From contig CAVYZU010000001.1 in NCBI GenBank assembly GCA_963772965.1, positions 372,001 to 436,000 of the forward strand: a stretch of 64,000 nucleotides of DNA, written 5' to 3'. Position numbers and translations under genes: made by a program. Below, in pieces: positions 8,034 to 16,717 of the stretch; within the stretch, counting starts at the first letter, position 1; each line of letters begins with the position of its first letter. Below the pieces are notes generated by a model. That model was not told the DNA's origin, made no database searches, and saw nothing but the letters and a program-made list of their open reading frames with translations. The stretch is from AP-15 sp963772965. GTDB taxonomy: Bacteria; Pseudomonadota; Alphaproteobacteria; ATCC43930; CGMCC-115725.

Positions 8034-8657
8034 ATGGAAAAATTCACTGAGCTCTCCGGCGTTGCGGCGCCATTGCCGATCATTAACCTCGACACCGACA
8101 AGATCTTTCCCGCGATCTATTTGAAGACCATCAAGCGGACCGGCCTCTCGCAATGGCTGTTCCAGGAGATCCGGTTCCGCGCCGACGGGTCGGAGAACCC
8201 CGATTTCGTGCTGAACCAAGCACCCTATCGCAACGCCAAGATTCTGATTGGCGCCGACAATTTTGGCTGCGGTTCGAGCCGCGAGCACGCGCCATGGGCG
8301 CTGCTCGATTACGGCATCCGCTGCATAATCGCTCCAAGTTTTGCCGACATATTTTACAATAACTGCTTTAAGAACGGCGTCCTTCCGATCGCGCTTCCAA
8401 AAGAGATCTGCGACGAACTGATGGAGGACGCCAAAAAAGGTGCCAACGCCGTCATGACGATCGATCTCGAAAGCCAGACGATCACTCGCCCTGACGGCGA
8501 GAAGGTGCATTTCGAGGTGGATGCATTCCGCAAACACTGCTTGTTGAACGGGCTCGACGACATCGGCTTGACCGAGCAGAAGGGTGCGGAAATCGCCTCC
8601 TACGAGGAGAAGGCGCGTCTGGCGCGCCCGTGGCAGTTCGGCATGACCCAACGGTGA
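8034..8657 (+). CDS. leuD: 3-isopropylmalate dehydratase small subunit
   Basis: The swivelling small subunit that completes the LeuCD active site. At 207 residues it is the usual length. Hallmarks are LDTDKIFPAIYLKTI near the N-terminus and the substrate-loop motif GADNFGCGSSREHAPWAL. It lies 27 bases after the unknown gene ending at 8006. Separation from leuC by two unrelated genes is unusual; leuB follows after a palindromic repeat. Confidence 0.96.
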   Translation: MEKFTELSGVAAPLPIINLDTDKIFPAIYLKTIKRTGLSQWLFQEIRFRADGSENPDFVLNQAPYRNAKILIGADNFGCGSSREHAPWALLDYGIRCIIAPSFADIFYNNCFKNGVLPIALPKEICDELMEDAKKGANAVMTIDLESQTITRPDGEKVHFEVDAFRKHCLLNGLDDIGLTEQKGAEIASYEEKARLARPWQFGMTQR

Positions 8658-8675
8658 GCAGATTTCGGTTGTTTT

Positions 8676-8739
8676 GATCGTCATGGCCGGGCCCTGACCC
8701 GGCCATCTCGATGCCCGGTCAAGGCCGGGCATGACGGTC
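8676..8739. repeat. REP-like double-hairpin element between leuD and leuB
   Basis: Two adjacent strong hairpins: TGGCCGGG (8684-8691) with CCCGGCCA (8698-8705), and TGCCCGG (8712-8718) with CCGGGCA (8725-8731). An outer GTCATG/CATGAC pair (8680-8685 and 8730-8735) encloses both as a three-way junction. No T-tract follows, so it is a palindromic intergenic repeat rather than a clear terminator. As RNA it could stabilise the leuD message end or reduce read-through into leuB. Confidence 0.75.
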
Positions 8740-8752
8740 GAGGGAGTGGCGA

Positions 8753-9871
8753 ATGGTCCAATCGTATTCAAACCGCAAAGTGTTGGTGTTGCCGGGCGAC
8801 GGCATCGGCCCCGAGATCATGCGCGAGGTTTTGCGCATCGTCCATTTGTTCGACCGCCGGCGCATTGCCAGCTTTGATGTCGCGGAGGATCTGGTCGGCG
8901 GTGCCGCCTATGATGCGCATGGCACGCCCTTGACAGAAGCGACATTGCAAAAGGCACTGTCCAGCGACGCAGTGCTGTTCGGCTCCGTCGGCGGCCCGAA
9001 ATGGGAAAAATTGCCGTTCGAATTGTGGCCCGAGCGCGGGCTGTTGCGCTTGCGCAAGGAAATGGATCTGTTCGCCAATCTGCGCCCGGCGGTCGTATTC
9101 GAGGCGCTTGCCGACGCGTCGAGCCTCAAACGCGAGCTTGTCGCCGGGCTCGATCTAATGATCGTGCGCGAACTGACCGGCGGCATCTATTTTGGCGAGC
9201 CGCGCGGCATCGAGACGCTGTCCGACGGCACTCGCCGCGGCGTCAACACCGAAGTCTATAGCGAAGACGAGATTGAGCGCGTGGTTCGCGTTGCCTGCGA
9301 GCTGGCGAGAAAATGCCACGGCCGCGTATGTGAAGTTGACAAGGCCAACGTCATGGAATCGGGTGGCCTGTGGCGCGAAGTGGCGCAGCGGGTGCGCGAC
9401 GCCGACTATCCCGATATCGAATTATCGTTCATGTACGCCGATAATTGCGCGATGCAGCTGGTGCGCAACCCCAAGCAGTTCGACGTGATCGTCACCAGCA
9501 ATTTGTTTGGCGACCTGTTGTCGGATTGCGCGGCGATGCTGACCGGGTCGCTTGGCATGCTGCCCTCGGCCTCACTCGGCCTCGCCGACGCGACCGGCCG
9601 GCGCAAGGCGCTCTATGAACCGGTGCACGGCAGCGCCCCCGACATCGCCGGCAAGGACGTCGCCAATCCGCTCGCCTGCATTCTCTCTTTCGCGATGATG
9701 CTGCGCTACTCGTTCGATATGGACGAAGAGGCTGACCTCGTCGAAAACGCGGTGCGCCGGGCGCTCGACACCGGCATCCGCACCAACGACATTGCCCAGC
9801 CCGGCGCCGCCGGCGTCACGACGCGTGCGATGGGCGACGCGATACTGCGCGAAATTGAAAGAGCAATCTGA
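8753..9871 (+). CDS. leuB: 3-isopropylmalate dehydrogenase
   Basis: Oxidatively decarboxylates 3-isopropylmalate with NAD+ and a divalent metal, third step of the leucine branch. The 372-residue protein shows VLPGDGIGPEIMREV at the N-terminus, the substrate-binding ELTGGIYFGEPRG, EVDKANVMESGGLWRE, the metal-binding Asp cluster around DCAAMLTGSLGMLPSASLG, and the NAD site EPVHGSAPDIAGKDVANP. It is full length and intact, last in the leu cluster. Confidence 0.97.
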   Translation: MVQSYSNRKVLVLPGDGIGPEIMREVLRIVHLFDRRRIASFDVAEDLVGGAAYDAHGTPLTEATLQKALSSDAVLFGSVGGPKWEKLPFELWPERGLLRLRKEMDLFANLRPAVVFEALADASSLKRELVAGLDLMIVRELTGGIYFGEPRGIETLSDGTRRGVNTEVYSEDEIERVVRVACELARKCHGRVCEVDKANVMESGGLWREVAQRVRDADYPDIELSFMYADNCAMQLVRNPKQFDVIVTSNLFGDLLSDCAAMLTGSLGMLPSASLGLADATGRRKALYEPVHGSAPDIAGKDVANPLACILSFAMMLRYSFDMDEEADLVENAVRRALDTGIRTNDIAQPGAAGVTTRAMGDAILREIERAI

Positions 9872-9916
9872 AGCCGACAAGAGACAGACGCCGCTAAAGG
9901 ACGACGGAGGAAAGCC

Positions 9917-10912
9917 ATGCAAATGCGGAGGCTGGGCCGGACCGGACTGGACGTCTCGGTCCTGGGCTTTGGCTGCGGAGCGGTCGGCGGATTGATGGTC
10001 AAGGGCGATGCCGCCGATCAGGAGCAGGCGGTCGCGCGCGCTCTCGAACTCGGCATCAATTATTTCGACACCGCGGCGATGTACGGCAACGGCGAGTCGG
10101 AGCGCAATCTCGGCCGGGTGCTGAAAAACCTGAAGCCCGATCTTTATCTCGGCACCAAAGTGCGCGTTCCAGCCGCGGAGCGGCGCAATATCGCCGCTGC
10201 CGTGACGGCCTCATTGGAGGCGAGTCTGCAGCGTCTGCAGCTCGACCATGTCGATCTGTTTCAACTGCACAACCACGTCCTCGCCAATGGACAGGACGCC
10301 GATCTGACCCCCGAAATCGTGTTAGGCGAGGTCGTGCCAGCGTTCGAGCGGCTGCGCGAGCACGGCAAGACGCGATTCTATGGCATCACCGCGGTTGGCG
10401 ACACCGCGGCTCTGCATCAAGTCGTCGATGCCCGCGTTTTCGATACCGCCCAGGTCAGCTACAACATGCTGAACCCGAGCGCCGGCAAGATCGTGGCGCC
10501 CGGTTATCCGGCGCATGATTTCGCCGATCTGCTGGCGCACACCAAAGCCGCGGATATGGGGGTAATCGCAATCCGGGTGCTCGCCGCCGGCGCGTTGAGC
10601 GGCACCGAGGAGCGTCATCCGCTCGGCTCGCCGCGGGTCGACCCGATCGGCTCCGGCCGTGACTATCGCGTCGATGTCGAGCGCGCGCGGCGGCTCGAAC
10701 CTGTCGTACGCGAAGGTCATGCCGCGAGCCTGGTCGAAGCGGCGATCCGCTATGTGATCGCCCATCCGGCGGTGTCGACGGCACTCGTCGGATTTTCCAC
10801 GCTCGATCAGCTCGAAACCGCAGCCGCTGCGGCGAACAAGGAACCGCTCTCGCCGGCCGCGATCGATCGGTTGGCGAGGCTGCAGAACGGCTTTGTCGGC
10901 GAAGCGCGCTGA
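9917..10912 (+). CDS. Aldo/keto reductase
   Basis: A 331-residue NAD(P)H-dependent oxidoreductase with the AKR (alpha/beta)8 barrel. The catalytic tetrad can be placed at Asp51 and Tyr56 (YFDTAAMYGNGESE), Lys81 (LGTKVRV) and His118 (FQLHNH). The C-terminal GFSTLDQLETAAAAA is the usual cofactor-phosphate region. It starts 45 bases after leuB with a good GGAGGAAAG site, so it may share the upstream transcript, but its role is unlikely to be leucine synthesis. The substrate cannot be told from sequence. Confidence 0.9.
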   Translation: MQMRRLGRTGLDVSVLGFGCGAVGGLMVKGDAADQEQAVARALELGINYFDTAAMYGNGESERNLGRVLKNLKPDLYLGTKVRVPAAERRNIAAAVTASLEASLQRLQLDHVDLFQLHNHVLANGQDADLTPEIVLGEVVPAFERLREHGKTRFYGITAVGDTAALHQVVDARVFDTAQVSYNMLNPSAGKIVAPGYPAHDFADLLAHTKAADMGVIAIRVLAAGALSGTEERHPLGSPRVDPIGSGRDYRVDVERARRLEPVVREGHAASLVEAAIRYVIAHPAVSTALVGFSTLDQLETAAAAANKEPLSPAAIDRLARLQNGFVGEAR

Positions 10913-11035
10913 ATCAAAAGGGCTCGTACTTAGGTCAAGCGCCGCAAACTCGGCGCGCGATCGATCCGCCTGTCGCGGATTACCGACGCGATGCGCTAAC
11001 CTCGCTTCTGCGACGATTTCTCGGGAGGGAGTGCG

Positions 11036-11818
11036 ATGAGCGTGTTGGCGGATTACCAGAATAAATACCAAAGCGCCCGGCTGGAGCGGCGTGACGGCAT
11101 CTTGCAGGTCACCCTGCACACCGAAGGCGGATCGCTGCGCTGGGGTTTTCTGCCGCATGGTGAATTGCCGGAATTGTTCCACGACATTGGCGCCGATCGC
11201 GACAATCGGGTCGTGATCCTGACCGGCACCGGAGCCGAGTTTTCCGGCCCGCGCGCCACCCCCGGCACTTCGTCCTTCCCGTCGCGGCCATCGATCGACC
11301 GCATCGACCGCATCCATTGGGAAGGGCGGCATCTGCTGATGAACCTGCTCAACATCGAGGTGCCGGTCATCAGCGCGATCAATGGCCCGGCCTGGCGCCA
11401 TTCCGAGATCCCGCTCTTGAGTGACATCGTGCTCGCCGCCGACACCGCGCAGTTTCAGGATTCGGCGCATTTCGCCTCGGACGTGGTGCCAGGCGACGGG
11501 ATGCACATCGTCTACCCGCTATTGCTCGGAATGAACCGTGGCCGCTATTTCCTGATGACCGGGCAAACGCTTGATGCCGCCGAAGCCCTGCGGCTCGGCC
11601 TTGTCGCGGAAGTGTTAGCGCCGGATAAATTGCTGGCGCGGGCCTGGGAACTGGCCGAGGACCTGACGAAGAAGCCAACCCTCCTATTGCGTTACACGCG
11701 GCTGTTGTTCACTGAATATTTGCGCCGCCAGATGCACGAGCTATTGGGCTACGGGCTCGCAATGGAAAGCCTCGCCTTGATCGAAAAACCCGAGGCGCCA
11801 CCGCCGGCTTCGCGGTGA
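11036..11818 (+). CDS. Crotonase-superfamily hydrolase resembling 6-oxocamphor hydrolase
   Basis: A 260-residue crotonase-fold protein. It matches, from memory, the 6-oxocamphor hydrolase (CamK) branch, which cleaves C-C bonds of cyclic beta-diketones by a retro-Claisen reaction, rather than ordinary enoyl-CoA hydratases. Residues that carry that chemistry fall at the same numbers here: His122 (AWRHSEIP), His145 (DSAHF) and Asp154 (VPGDGMH). The blocks EVPVISAINGP, SDIVLAADTAQFQD and NRGRYFLMTGQTLDA also fit. A GGGAGGGAG site precedes the start. The substrate is unknown; the neighbouring acetamidase-like and CoA-transferase genes suggest a catabolic setting. Confidence 0.8.
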   Translation: MSVLADYQNKYQSARLERRDGILQVTLHTEGGSLRWGFLPHGELPELFHDIGADRDNRVVILTGTGAEFSGPRATPGTSSFPSRPSIDRIDRIHWEGRHLLMNLLNIEVPVISAINGPAWRHSEIPLLSDIVLAADTAQFQDSAHFASDVVPGDGMHIVYPLLLGMNRGRYFLMTGQTLDAAEALRLGLVAEVLAPDKLLARAWELAEDLTKKPTLLLRYTRLLFTEYLRRQMHELLGYGLAMESLALIEKPEAPPPASR

Positions 11819-11858
11819 CCAACCACTCGGCAATGCAGGGCTCAGCCTTTGAATAAGC

Positions 11859-11873
11859 TGGCACGCGAATTGC
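11859..11873 (+). promoter_or_regulatory. Sigma-54 (RpoN) type promoter
   Basis: TGGCACG-CGAA-TTGC matches the -24/-12 consensus TGGCACG-N4-TTGC at every position, with correct GG-to-GC spacing. It lies about 48 bases upstream of the acetamidase/formamidase start on the same strand. RpoN control with NtrC is common for genes releasing ammonia from amides, which fits. The activator-binding site was not identified. Confidence 0.75.
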
Positions 11874-11921
11874 GCAGGCCATCCATTCTGCCGGTTTGTT
11901 GATGCGGGAGGAGAAATATCG

Positions 11922-13376
11922 ATGAGCGACAGCAACGATCAGCCGGGATTTACCAGGGACGTTACCGCCGCCCCGCGATCCAGCCCCGAGATCGATGACG
12001 AGCGCCGGCGCTTTCTGCGGGGCGCCCTGATCGCTGGCGGCAGCGCTGTCGCGGTACCGGGTTTGATCGGCGCCGCCGAGGCCCAGACATCGTCCGTAGC
12101 GGCGGCAGGGGAGGGCCGCAAGAACCATTATTTCGTCCCGGCGACCGACAAGACCGTGCATTGGGGTTATTTCAGCAGGTCGCTAAAGCCGCTGGTCGAG
12201 ATCGATTCCGGCGACTACGTCACAATCGAGGCGCTGACGCATCATTCTTACGACGATTACGAGCGCATGATCAAGGGCGACCCCGGCGCCGAAAGCGTGT
12301 TTTTGTGGACACAGGACAAAAAGAACGTCAATCGCCGCGGCGCTGGGCCGATGGACGCGTCGATCTTTGGGCGGGGCGCCGGCGAAGGCTTTGGCGTGCA
12401 CATCTGCACTGGTCCGGTCGCGGTCAGAGGCACTGAACCTGGCGATATCCTCGAAGTCCGTATTATCGACGTCAGGCCGCGCGGCTCTTTCAACCCCGAT
12501 TACAAGGGCAAAGCCTTTGGCAGCAATGCTGCGGCGTGGTGGGGCTTCCAGTACCACGATCTATTGACCGACCCGAAGCCGCGCGAGGTCGTCACGATCT
12601 ACGAACTCGACGCCAGCGGCGAAAAAAATTGGGCGAAGGCGGTCTACAATTATCGCTGGGTCCCGCAGAAGGACCCGTTCGGCGTCGTCCACAAGATCAT
12701 CGATTATCCGGGAGTGCCGGTCGACCACAGCCTGGTCCAGGAAAATCACGGCGTGCTCAAAAATGTGCGGGTGCCGATCCGCCCGCATTTCGGCGTGATC
12801 GCTTTGGCGCCAAAAGAGGCAGAAATCGTAAACTCGATCCCGCCCGGGTATTTCGGCGGCAATATGGATAATTGGCGGCTCGGCAAGGGCGCCACAGTCT
12901 ATTACCCGGTGGCGGTGCGGGGCGGTCTGTTCTCAGTCGGCGATTCACACGCCTCGCAAGGCGATTCTGAATTGTGCGGCACTGCGATCGAATGCTCGCT
13001 GACCGGCACGTTTCAGCTGATCGTGCACAAACAACAGGCACTGGCCGGCACCGCACTTGCGGATTTGCAGTACCCGCTGCTCGAAACCCGCGACGAGTGG
13101 GTCGTGCACGGTTTCAGCTTCCCCAATTATTTGCAGCAGCTCGGGCCAAAGGCGCAGACCGAGATCTATTCGAAGTCGTCGATCGATCTCGCGATGCGGG
13201 ATGCTTTTCGCAAAATGCGCCATTTCCTGATGACAACTCAGGGCCTTTCAGAGGATGAGGCGATCTCGCTGATGTCGGTCGCGGTCGATTTTGGCGTGAC
13301 CCAAGTCGTCGACGGAAATTGGGGCATCCACGCGATCATCCGCAAGGAAATCTTTGCCGGCACCGACACGGTTTAG
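11922..13376 (+). CDS. Tat-exported acetamidase/formamidase family protein
   Basis: Members hydrolyse short amides such as formamide or acetamide to the acid and ammonia. This 484-residue protein has a twin-arginine signal (RRFLRG at about residues 29-34, then a hydrophobic run ending near AAEAQ), so it probably acts in the periplasm; most family members are cytoplasmic and shorter. The family core is GDSHASQGDSELCGTAIEC, with HICTGPVAVRG and a C-terminal motif-bearing AVDFGVTQVVDGNWG. The sigma-54-type promoter at 11859-11873 points to nitrogen control. Substrate specificity remains open. Confidence 0.88.
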   Translation: MSDSNDQPGFTRDVTAAPRSSPEIDDERRRFLRGALIAGGSAVAVPGLIGAAEAQTSSVAAAGEGRKNHYFVPATDKTVHWGYFSRSLKPLVEIDSGDYVTIEALTHHSYDDYERMIKGDPGAESVFLWTQDKKNVNRRGAGPMDASIFGRGAGEGFGVHICTGPVAVRGTEPGDILEVRIIDVRPRGSFNPDYKGKAFGSNAAAWWGFQYHDLLTDPKPREVVTIYELDASGEKNWAKAVYNYRWVPQKDPFGVVHKIIDYPGVPVDHSLVQENHGVLKNVRVPIRPHFGVIALAPKEAEIVNSIPPGYFGGNMDNWRLGKGATVYYPVAVRGGLFSVGDSHASQGDSELCGTAIECSLTGTFQLIVHKQQALAGTALADLQYPLLETRDEWVVHGFSFPNYLQQLGPKAQTEIYSKSSIDLAMRDAFRKMRHFLMTTQGLSEDEAISLMSVAVDFGVTQVVDGNWGIHAIIRKEIFAGTDTV

Positions 13377-13400
13377 CCGTTCGTCCACGCCGCCGCTTGT

Positions 13401-13429
13401 TTGACACGGCCGGAAACCGGGTGTTAGCT
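13401..13429 (+). promoter_or_regulatory. Candidate sigma-70-type promoter for the CoA-transferase gene
   Basis: TTGACA at 13401-13406, a 17-base spacer, then TTAGCT at 13424-13429. It sits 35 bases upstream of the coding start at 13465, leaving room for the AAAGGAGAGG ribosome-binding site. Called by eye. Confidence 0.45.
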
Positions 13430-13464
13430 CGACTGCAGCGCTGATCGACAAAAAGGAGAGGACG

Positions 13465-14622
13465 ATGGCCGGGGCTCTTGACGGCATCAGAGTATTGGAA
13501 CTGGCGCGCTACCAGGCGGGGCCACGCGGCGGCATGATCCTCTCCGACCTCGGCGCCGAGGTCATCAAGATCGAGAAATTGGGTGGCGAGGAAACCCGGC
13601 AATCGCCGCCATTGGTGCGCGGCCAAAGCGTTTACTTCTCGGTCTACAACCGCGGCAAAAAAAGCTTGTGCCTCGATCTGCGCAATCCGCGCGGCAAGGA
13701 GATATTCGCCGAACTGGTCAAGACCGCCGACATCGTATTGCAGAATTTCCGCCCCGGCGTCATGGACAAGATGGGCTTTGGTTACGACCGGCTGTGCGAA
13801 CTAAAGCCGGACATCATCCTGGGCTCGGTTTCGGGCTTTGGCCAATACGGCCCCTATCGCGACCGGCCGGCTTTTGACCCGCTCGGGCAGGCGATGAGCG
13901 GGCTGATGCACCTGACCGGGACCCCGATCGGCCGTCCTCTCGGCACCGCTTCGTCGATCGTCGACCGCTATACCTCTTTGCATGCCACGATCGGCATGCT
14001 CGCTGCCTTGCATCATCGCGACCGCACCGGCGAGGGCCAGGTGGTTGATGTCTGTCTGATGGATTCAGCGCTAACCATGGTCGAGATCCCGACTTCCTAT
14101 TATCTCGCGACCGGCGAGGAAGGTGGCGAGGGTGGGCGCCCGCCCTACCAGGCCAAGGACGGCTATGTCGTGATCTCGGCCTCGGGACGGGTGATGGGGT
14201 CAAAGCTGCTGCAGATCGCGACCGGCGACGCGGCTGCCGTCGCCAATACCGGAGCCTTTACCGGGCGCATGAGCCTCGACGATAGCCCACGCAAAAAGGT
14301 CGAGGCGTGGTGTCTCGCCCACACCGTCAACGAAATCGTCTCGGCTTTGGTCGAAGCCGACATCCCGGTGGCGCCGGTCAAAACCATCCCACAGGTCGCC
14401 GAGGACCCGCACCTTTGGGAACGCGAGATGCTGGTCAAGATGGAAGACCCGGTCGCCGGTGAAATGTACCTGCCCGGCGCCACAATCAAAATGTCGAAAA
14501 CCCCCGGCCGCCTCGGCCCGGTCCCGACCCCCGGCCAGCACACCGACGAACTCCTCGCGGGGATCCTCGGCTACGACCGCGCGACCTTGGCGGAGTTGCG
14601 GGGCGTTAAAGTTATCGCCTAA
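13465..14622 (+). CDS. CaiB/BaiF class III CoA-transferase
   Basis: Transfers CoA between an acyl-CoA and a free acid through a covalent aspartyl intermediate. The 385-residue length is typical. The N-terminal ALDGIRVLELARYQAGP, LGAEVIKIEK, VLQNFRPGVMDKMG and SVSGFGQYGPYRDRPAFDP motifs identify the family; Asp167 in SSIVDRYT is the likely nucleophile. A strong AAGGAGAGGA site precedes the start. It follows the amidase-like gene and has its own candidate promoter. The substrates cannot be assigned. Confidence 0.93.
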   Translation: MAGALDGIRVLELARYQAGPRGGMILSDLGAEVIKIEKLGGEETRQSPPLVRGQSVYFSVYNRGKKSLCLDLRNPRGKEIFAELVKTADIVLQNFRPGVMDKMGFGYDRLCELKPDIILGSVSGFGQYGPYRDRPAFDPLGQAMSGLMHLTGTPIGRPLGTASSIVDRYTSLHATIGMLAALHHRDRTGEGQVVDVCLMDSALTMVEIPTSYYLATGEEGGEGGRPPYQAKDGYVVISASGRVMGSKLLQIATGDAAAVANTGAFTGRMSLDDSPRKKVEAWCLAHTVNEIVSALVEADIPVAPVKTIPQVAEDPHLWEREMLVKMEDPVAGEMYLPGATIKMSKTPGRLGPVPTPGQHTDELLAGILGYDRATLAELRGVKVIA

Positions 14623-14751
14623 CACGAATTCCTGGCATACGTCCCTGCTCGGTCCGAAGTCCTTTGCGCGAAGAGCTGGCGCTATACTGAACTTTCCGGC
14701 TTCTGCGGCGTTTCTACTCGGGCTCACCTGGGGGTGCTGCGGAGGCTGCTT

Positions 14752-15819
14752 TTGGCGAAAATTAGGGTTGCGCTGATCGGAGTCGGGAATTGCGCCTCCT
14801 CATTGGTGCAAGGCGTCGAGTTCTACCGCGATGCTGTCGGTGAGCAGCCGATCCCAGGAATCATGCACCTTGATCTCGGGGGCTACCACGTTGGCGACAT
14901 TGAATTCGTCGCCGCGTTCGATATTGCCCGGGGAAAAGTCGGACGAGATTTGTCCGAGGCCATCGCGGCACCCCCAAACAACACCGAGCGCTTCGCAAAA
15001 GTCCCCGCGACAGGCATAGAGGTCCGGCGCGGTCCGACCCATGACGGCATCGGCCAATATTTGCGCGATATTGTGATCGAGTCGTCGGAGCCGGTTGACG
15101 ATGTTGCCGATACATTGCGCCGGACCGGCGCCGAGATCGTCGTCTCGTACCTGCCGGTGGGTTCCGAAGTGGCGGCGCGGTGGTACGCCGAGCAGGCATT
15201 GCGCGCCGGTTGCGGCTATGTCAACTGCATCCCGGTTTTTATCGCCAAGGACCCGCGATGGTGTGAGCGGTTCCGCGAGCGCGGGGTGCCACTGATTGGC
15301 GACGATGTCAAAAGCCAAGTCGGCGCCACAATCGTACATCGCGTTCTCGCCAATCTGTTCCGCGAGCGCGGGGTCCGGGTCGACCGCACCTACCAGCTCA
15401 ATTTCGGCGGCAACAGCGATTTCCAGAATATGCTCGAACGCGAGCGCCTGCAGTCGAAAAAACGCTCCAAGACCGACGCAGTCGTCAGCCAGCTCGACGA
15501 TAAATTATCCGACGACGACGCCCATGTCGGCCCCAGTGACTACGTCCCGTGGCTGAGCGACCGGAAATGGTGCTACATTCGTATTGAGGGCACGACCTTT
15601 GGCAATCTGCCGCTCAATTGTGAACTCAAGCTCGAAGTCTGGGACTCGCCCAATTCAGCTGGCGTTGTCATTGATGCGATCCGCTGCGCCAAGCTGGCGC
15701 TTGATCGCGGCATCGCCGGTGCTCTGCTCGGCCCAGCGAGCTACTTTATGAAAAGCCCACCCGAGCAATATACCGACTACGAGGCCCGCGCCCGCACCGA
15801 AGCCTTTATCCGGGGTTAA
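14752..15819 (+). CDS. ino1: Inositol-1-phosphate synthase, actinobacterial type
   Basis: Converts glucose 6-phosphate to 1L-myo-inositol 1-phosphate with NAD+. The short (355-residue) form resembles the actinobacterial and archaeal enzymes: IRVALIGVGNCASSLVQGVE (NAD site), LNFGGNSDFQNML, and the C-terminal LKLEVWDSPNSAGVVIDAIR. The start is not ATG: TTG 14752 has GGAGG six bases upstream, while GTG 14734 lies over that site. It is convergent with, and overlaps by 14 bases, the minus-strand glycoconjugate cluster, suggesting that inositol phosphate is a precursor for that pathway. Confidence 0.92.
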   Translation: MAKIRVALIGVGNCASSLVQGVEFYRDAVGEQPIPGIMHLDLGGYHVGDIEFVAAFDIARGKVGRDLSEAIAAPPNNTERFAKVPATGIEVRRGPTHDGIGQYLRDIVIESSEPVDDVADTLRRTGAEIVVSYLPVGSEVAARWYAEQALRAGCGYVNCIPVFIAKDPRWCERFRERGVPLIGDDVKSQVGATIVHRVLANLFRERGVRVDRTYQLNFGGNSDFQNMLERERLQSKKRSKTDAVVSQLDDKLSDDDAHVGPSDYVPWLSDRKWCYIRIEGTTFGNLPLNCELKLEVWDSPNSAGVVIDAIRCAKLALDRGIAGALLGPASYFMKSPPEQYTDYEARARTEAFIRG

Positions 15820-16717
15820 GAGGCACGTTCAGTAGAAAACTCGTGCCGTCCCACAATGCCAAATCGCGCGTTCCATTGCGCAATACACTGAGCCCCGCGG
15901 CTTCGGCATAGGCGGCGACATCGGCACGGTCGGCAGCGAGATTGCAGCGATACGAATAGTTGAAAATTACGAAATTTCCGCCGAGCCGTAGCACGCGGCC
16001 GGCCTCTTGGAAATGCTGGCGGGCAAGCTCGGGCGACGCTCCAACAATGCAGGGAAAACTATCGACTGCCAGGACCAGATCGAAGCATTGATCGGTGAAT
16101 TGCGATAGGTCGCGCCCACCGGTGAGGGCAAAGGCCACATTAGCGGTAGCCACGCAGCGGCGCTTTGCCTCGGCGATCATGGCCGGCGACAGATCGATCC
16201 CGACGATGTGCCGCAAGCGGGGCGCCAGTGCCAGTTCCATGCGAGCGATGCCGCAGCCAATATCGAGGGCCTCCCGGTCCGCTCCGAGCAACCCCCAATC
16301 TTCCAGCAATGCCGCAAGTTCGGCGGTGGCGCGGTCGAGGATTGCTGGGTCGCCGAGAGAGTAGAGCGCTACGGCCGCCTCCGGAGCAGTGGTGACGGCG
16401 CGATCGTATTGCTCCCTGATGGCAGCAAGCGGATCATCGCCATGTGCTTCGGTCAGTCCGGCTTCGACCAGACGTGCGGCCAGCTCCAGACCATGGCCGT
16501 GCTCGATCGCCAACCGCGCCAGTCGGACAAATGGTTTCCGCCCCGTGGCCGTCAGTCTTTGTAAGCATTCTGTCAGGGGTTCGCGAGCACCGGCGGCTAA
16601 TAGCAATTGCATCAGCGCGATCTCGGCTGAAATTTCGCCGGCGAGATATCGAGCCAATGCCTCGTGGGCGGCTGGCGGACAGGCCGCCTCTTCGGCTTCG
16701 GTCAATAAATTCAGCAT
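15806..16717 (-). CDS. SAM-dependent methyltransferase with N-terminal helical extension
   Basis: A 303-residue class I methyltransferase. Residues about 1-140 form a helical region with no recognised motif. The Rossmann core follows, with motif I in ALDIGCGIARMELAL, the acidic end of strand 2 in HIVGIDLSPAM, and LVLAVDSFPCIVG as motif IV. It is the last gene of the long minus-strand cluster, overlapping the gene before it by 7 bases. The methylated substrate is unknown but probably a sugar or glycoconjugate made by the cluster. Confidence 0.85.
   Translation of the reverse strand: MLNLLTEAEEAACPPAAHEALARYLAGEISAEIALMQLLLAAGAREPLTECLQRLTATGRKPFVRLARLAIEHGHGLELAARLVEAGLTEAHGDDPLAAIREQYDRAVTTAPEAAVALYSLGDPAILDRATAELAALLEDWGLLGADREALDIGCGIARMELALAPRLRHIVGIDLSPAMIAEAKRRCVATANVAFALTGGRDLSQFTDQCFDLVLAVDSFPCIVGASPELARQHFQEAGRVLRLGGNFVIFNYSYRCNLAADRADVAAYAEAAGLSVLRNGTRDLALWDGTSFLLNVPLNPG

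Noticed and set aside
8676..8739. Rho-independent terminator after leuD
   Set aside because: Strong hairpins but no following T-tract, so it is listed as a repeat instead.
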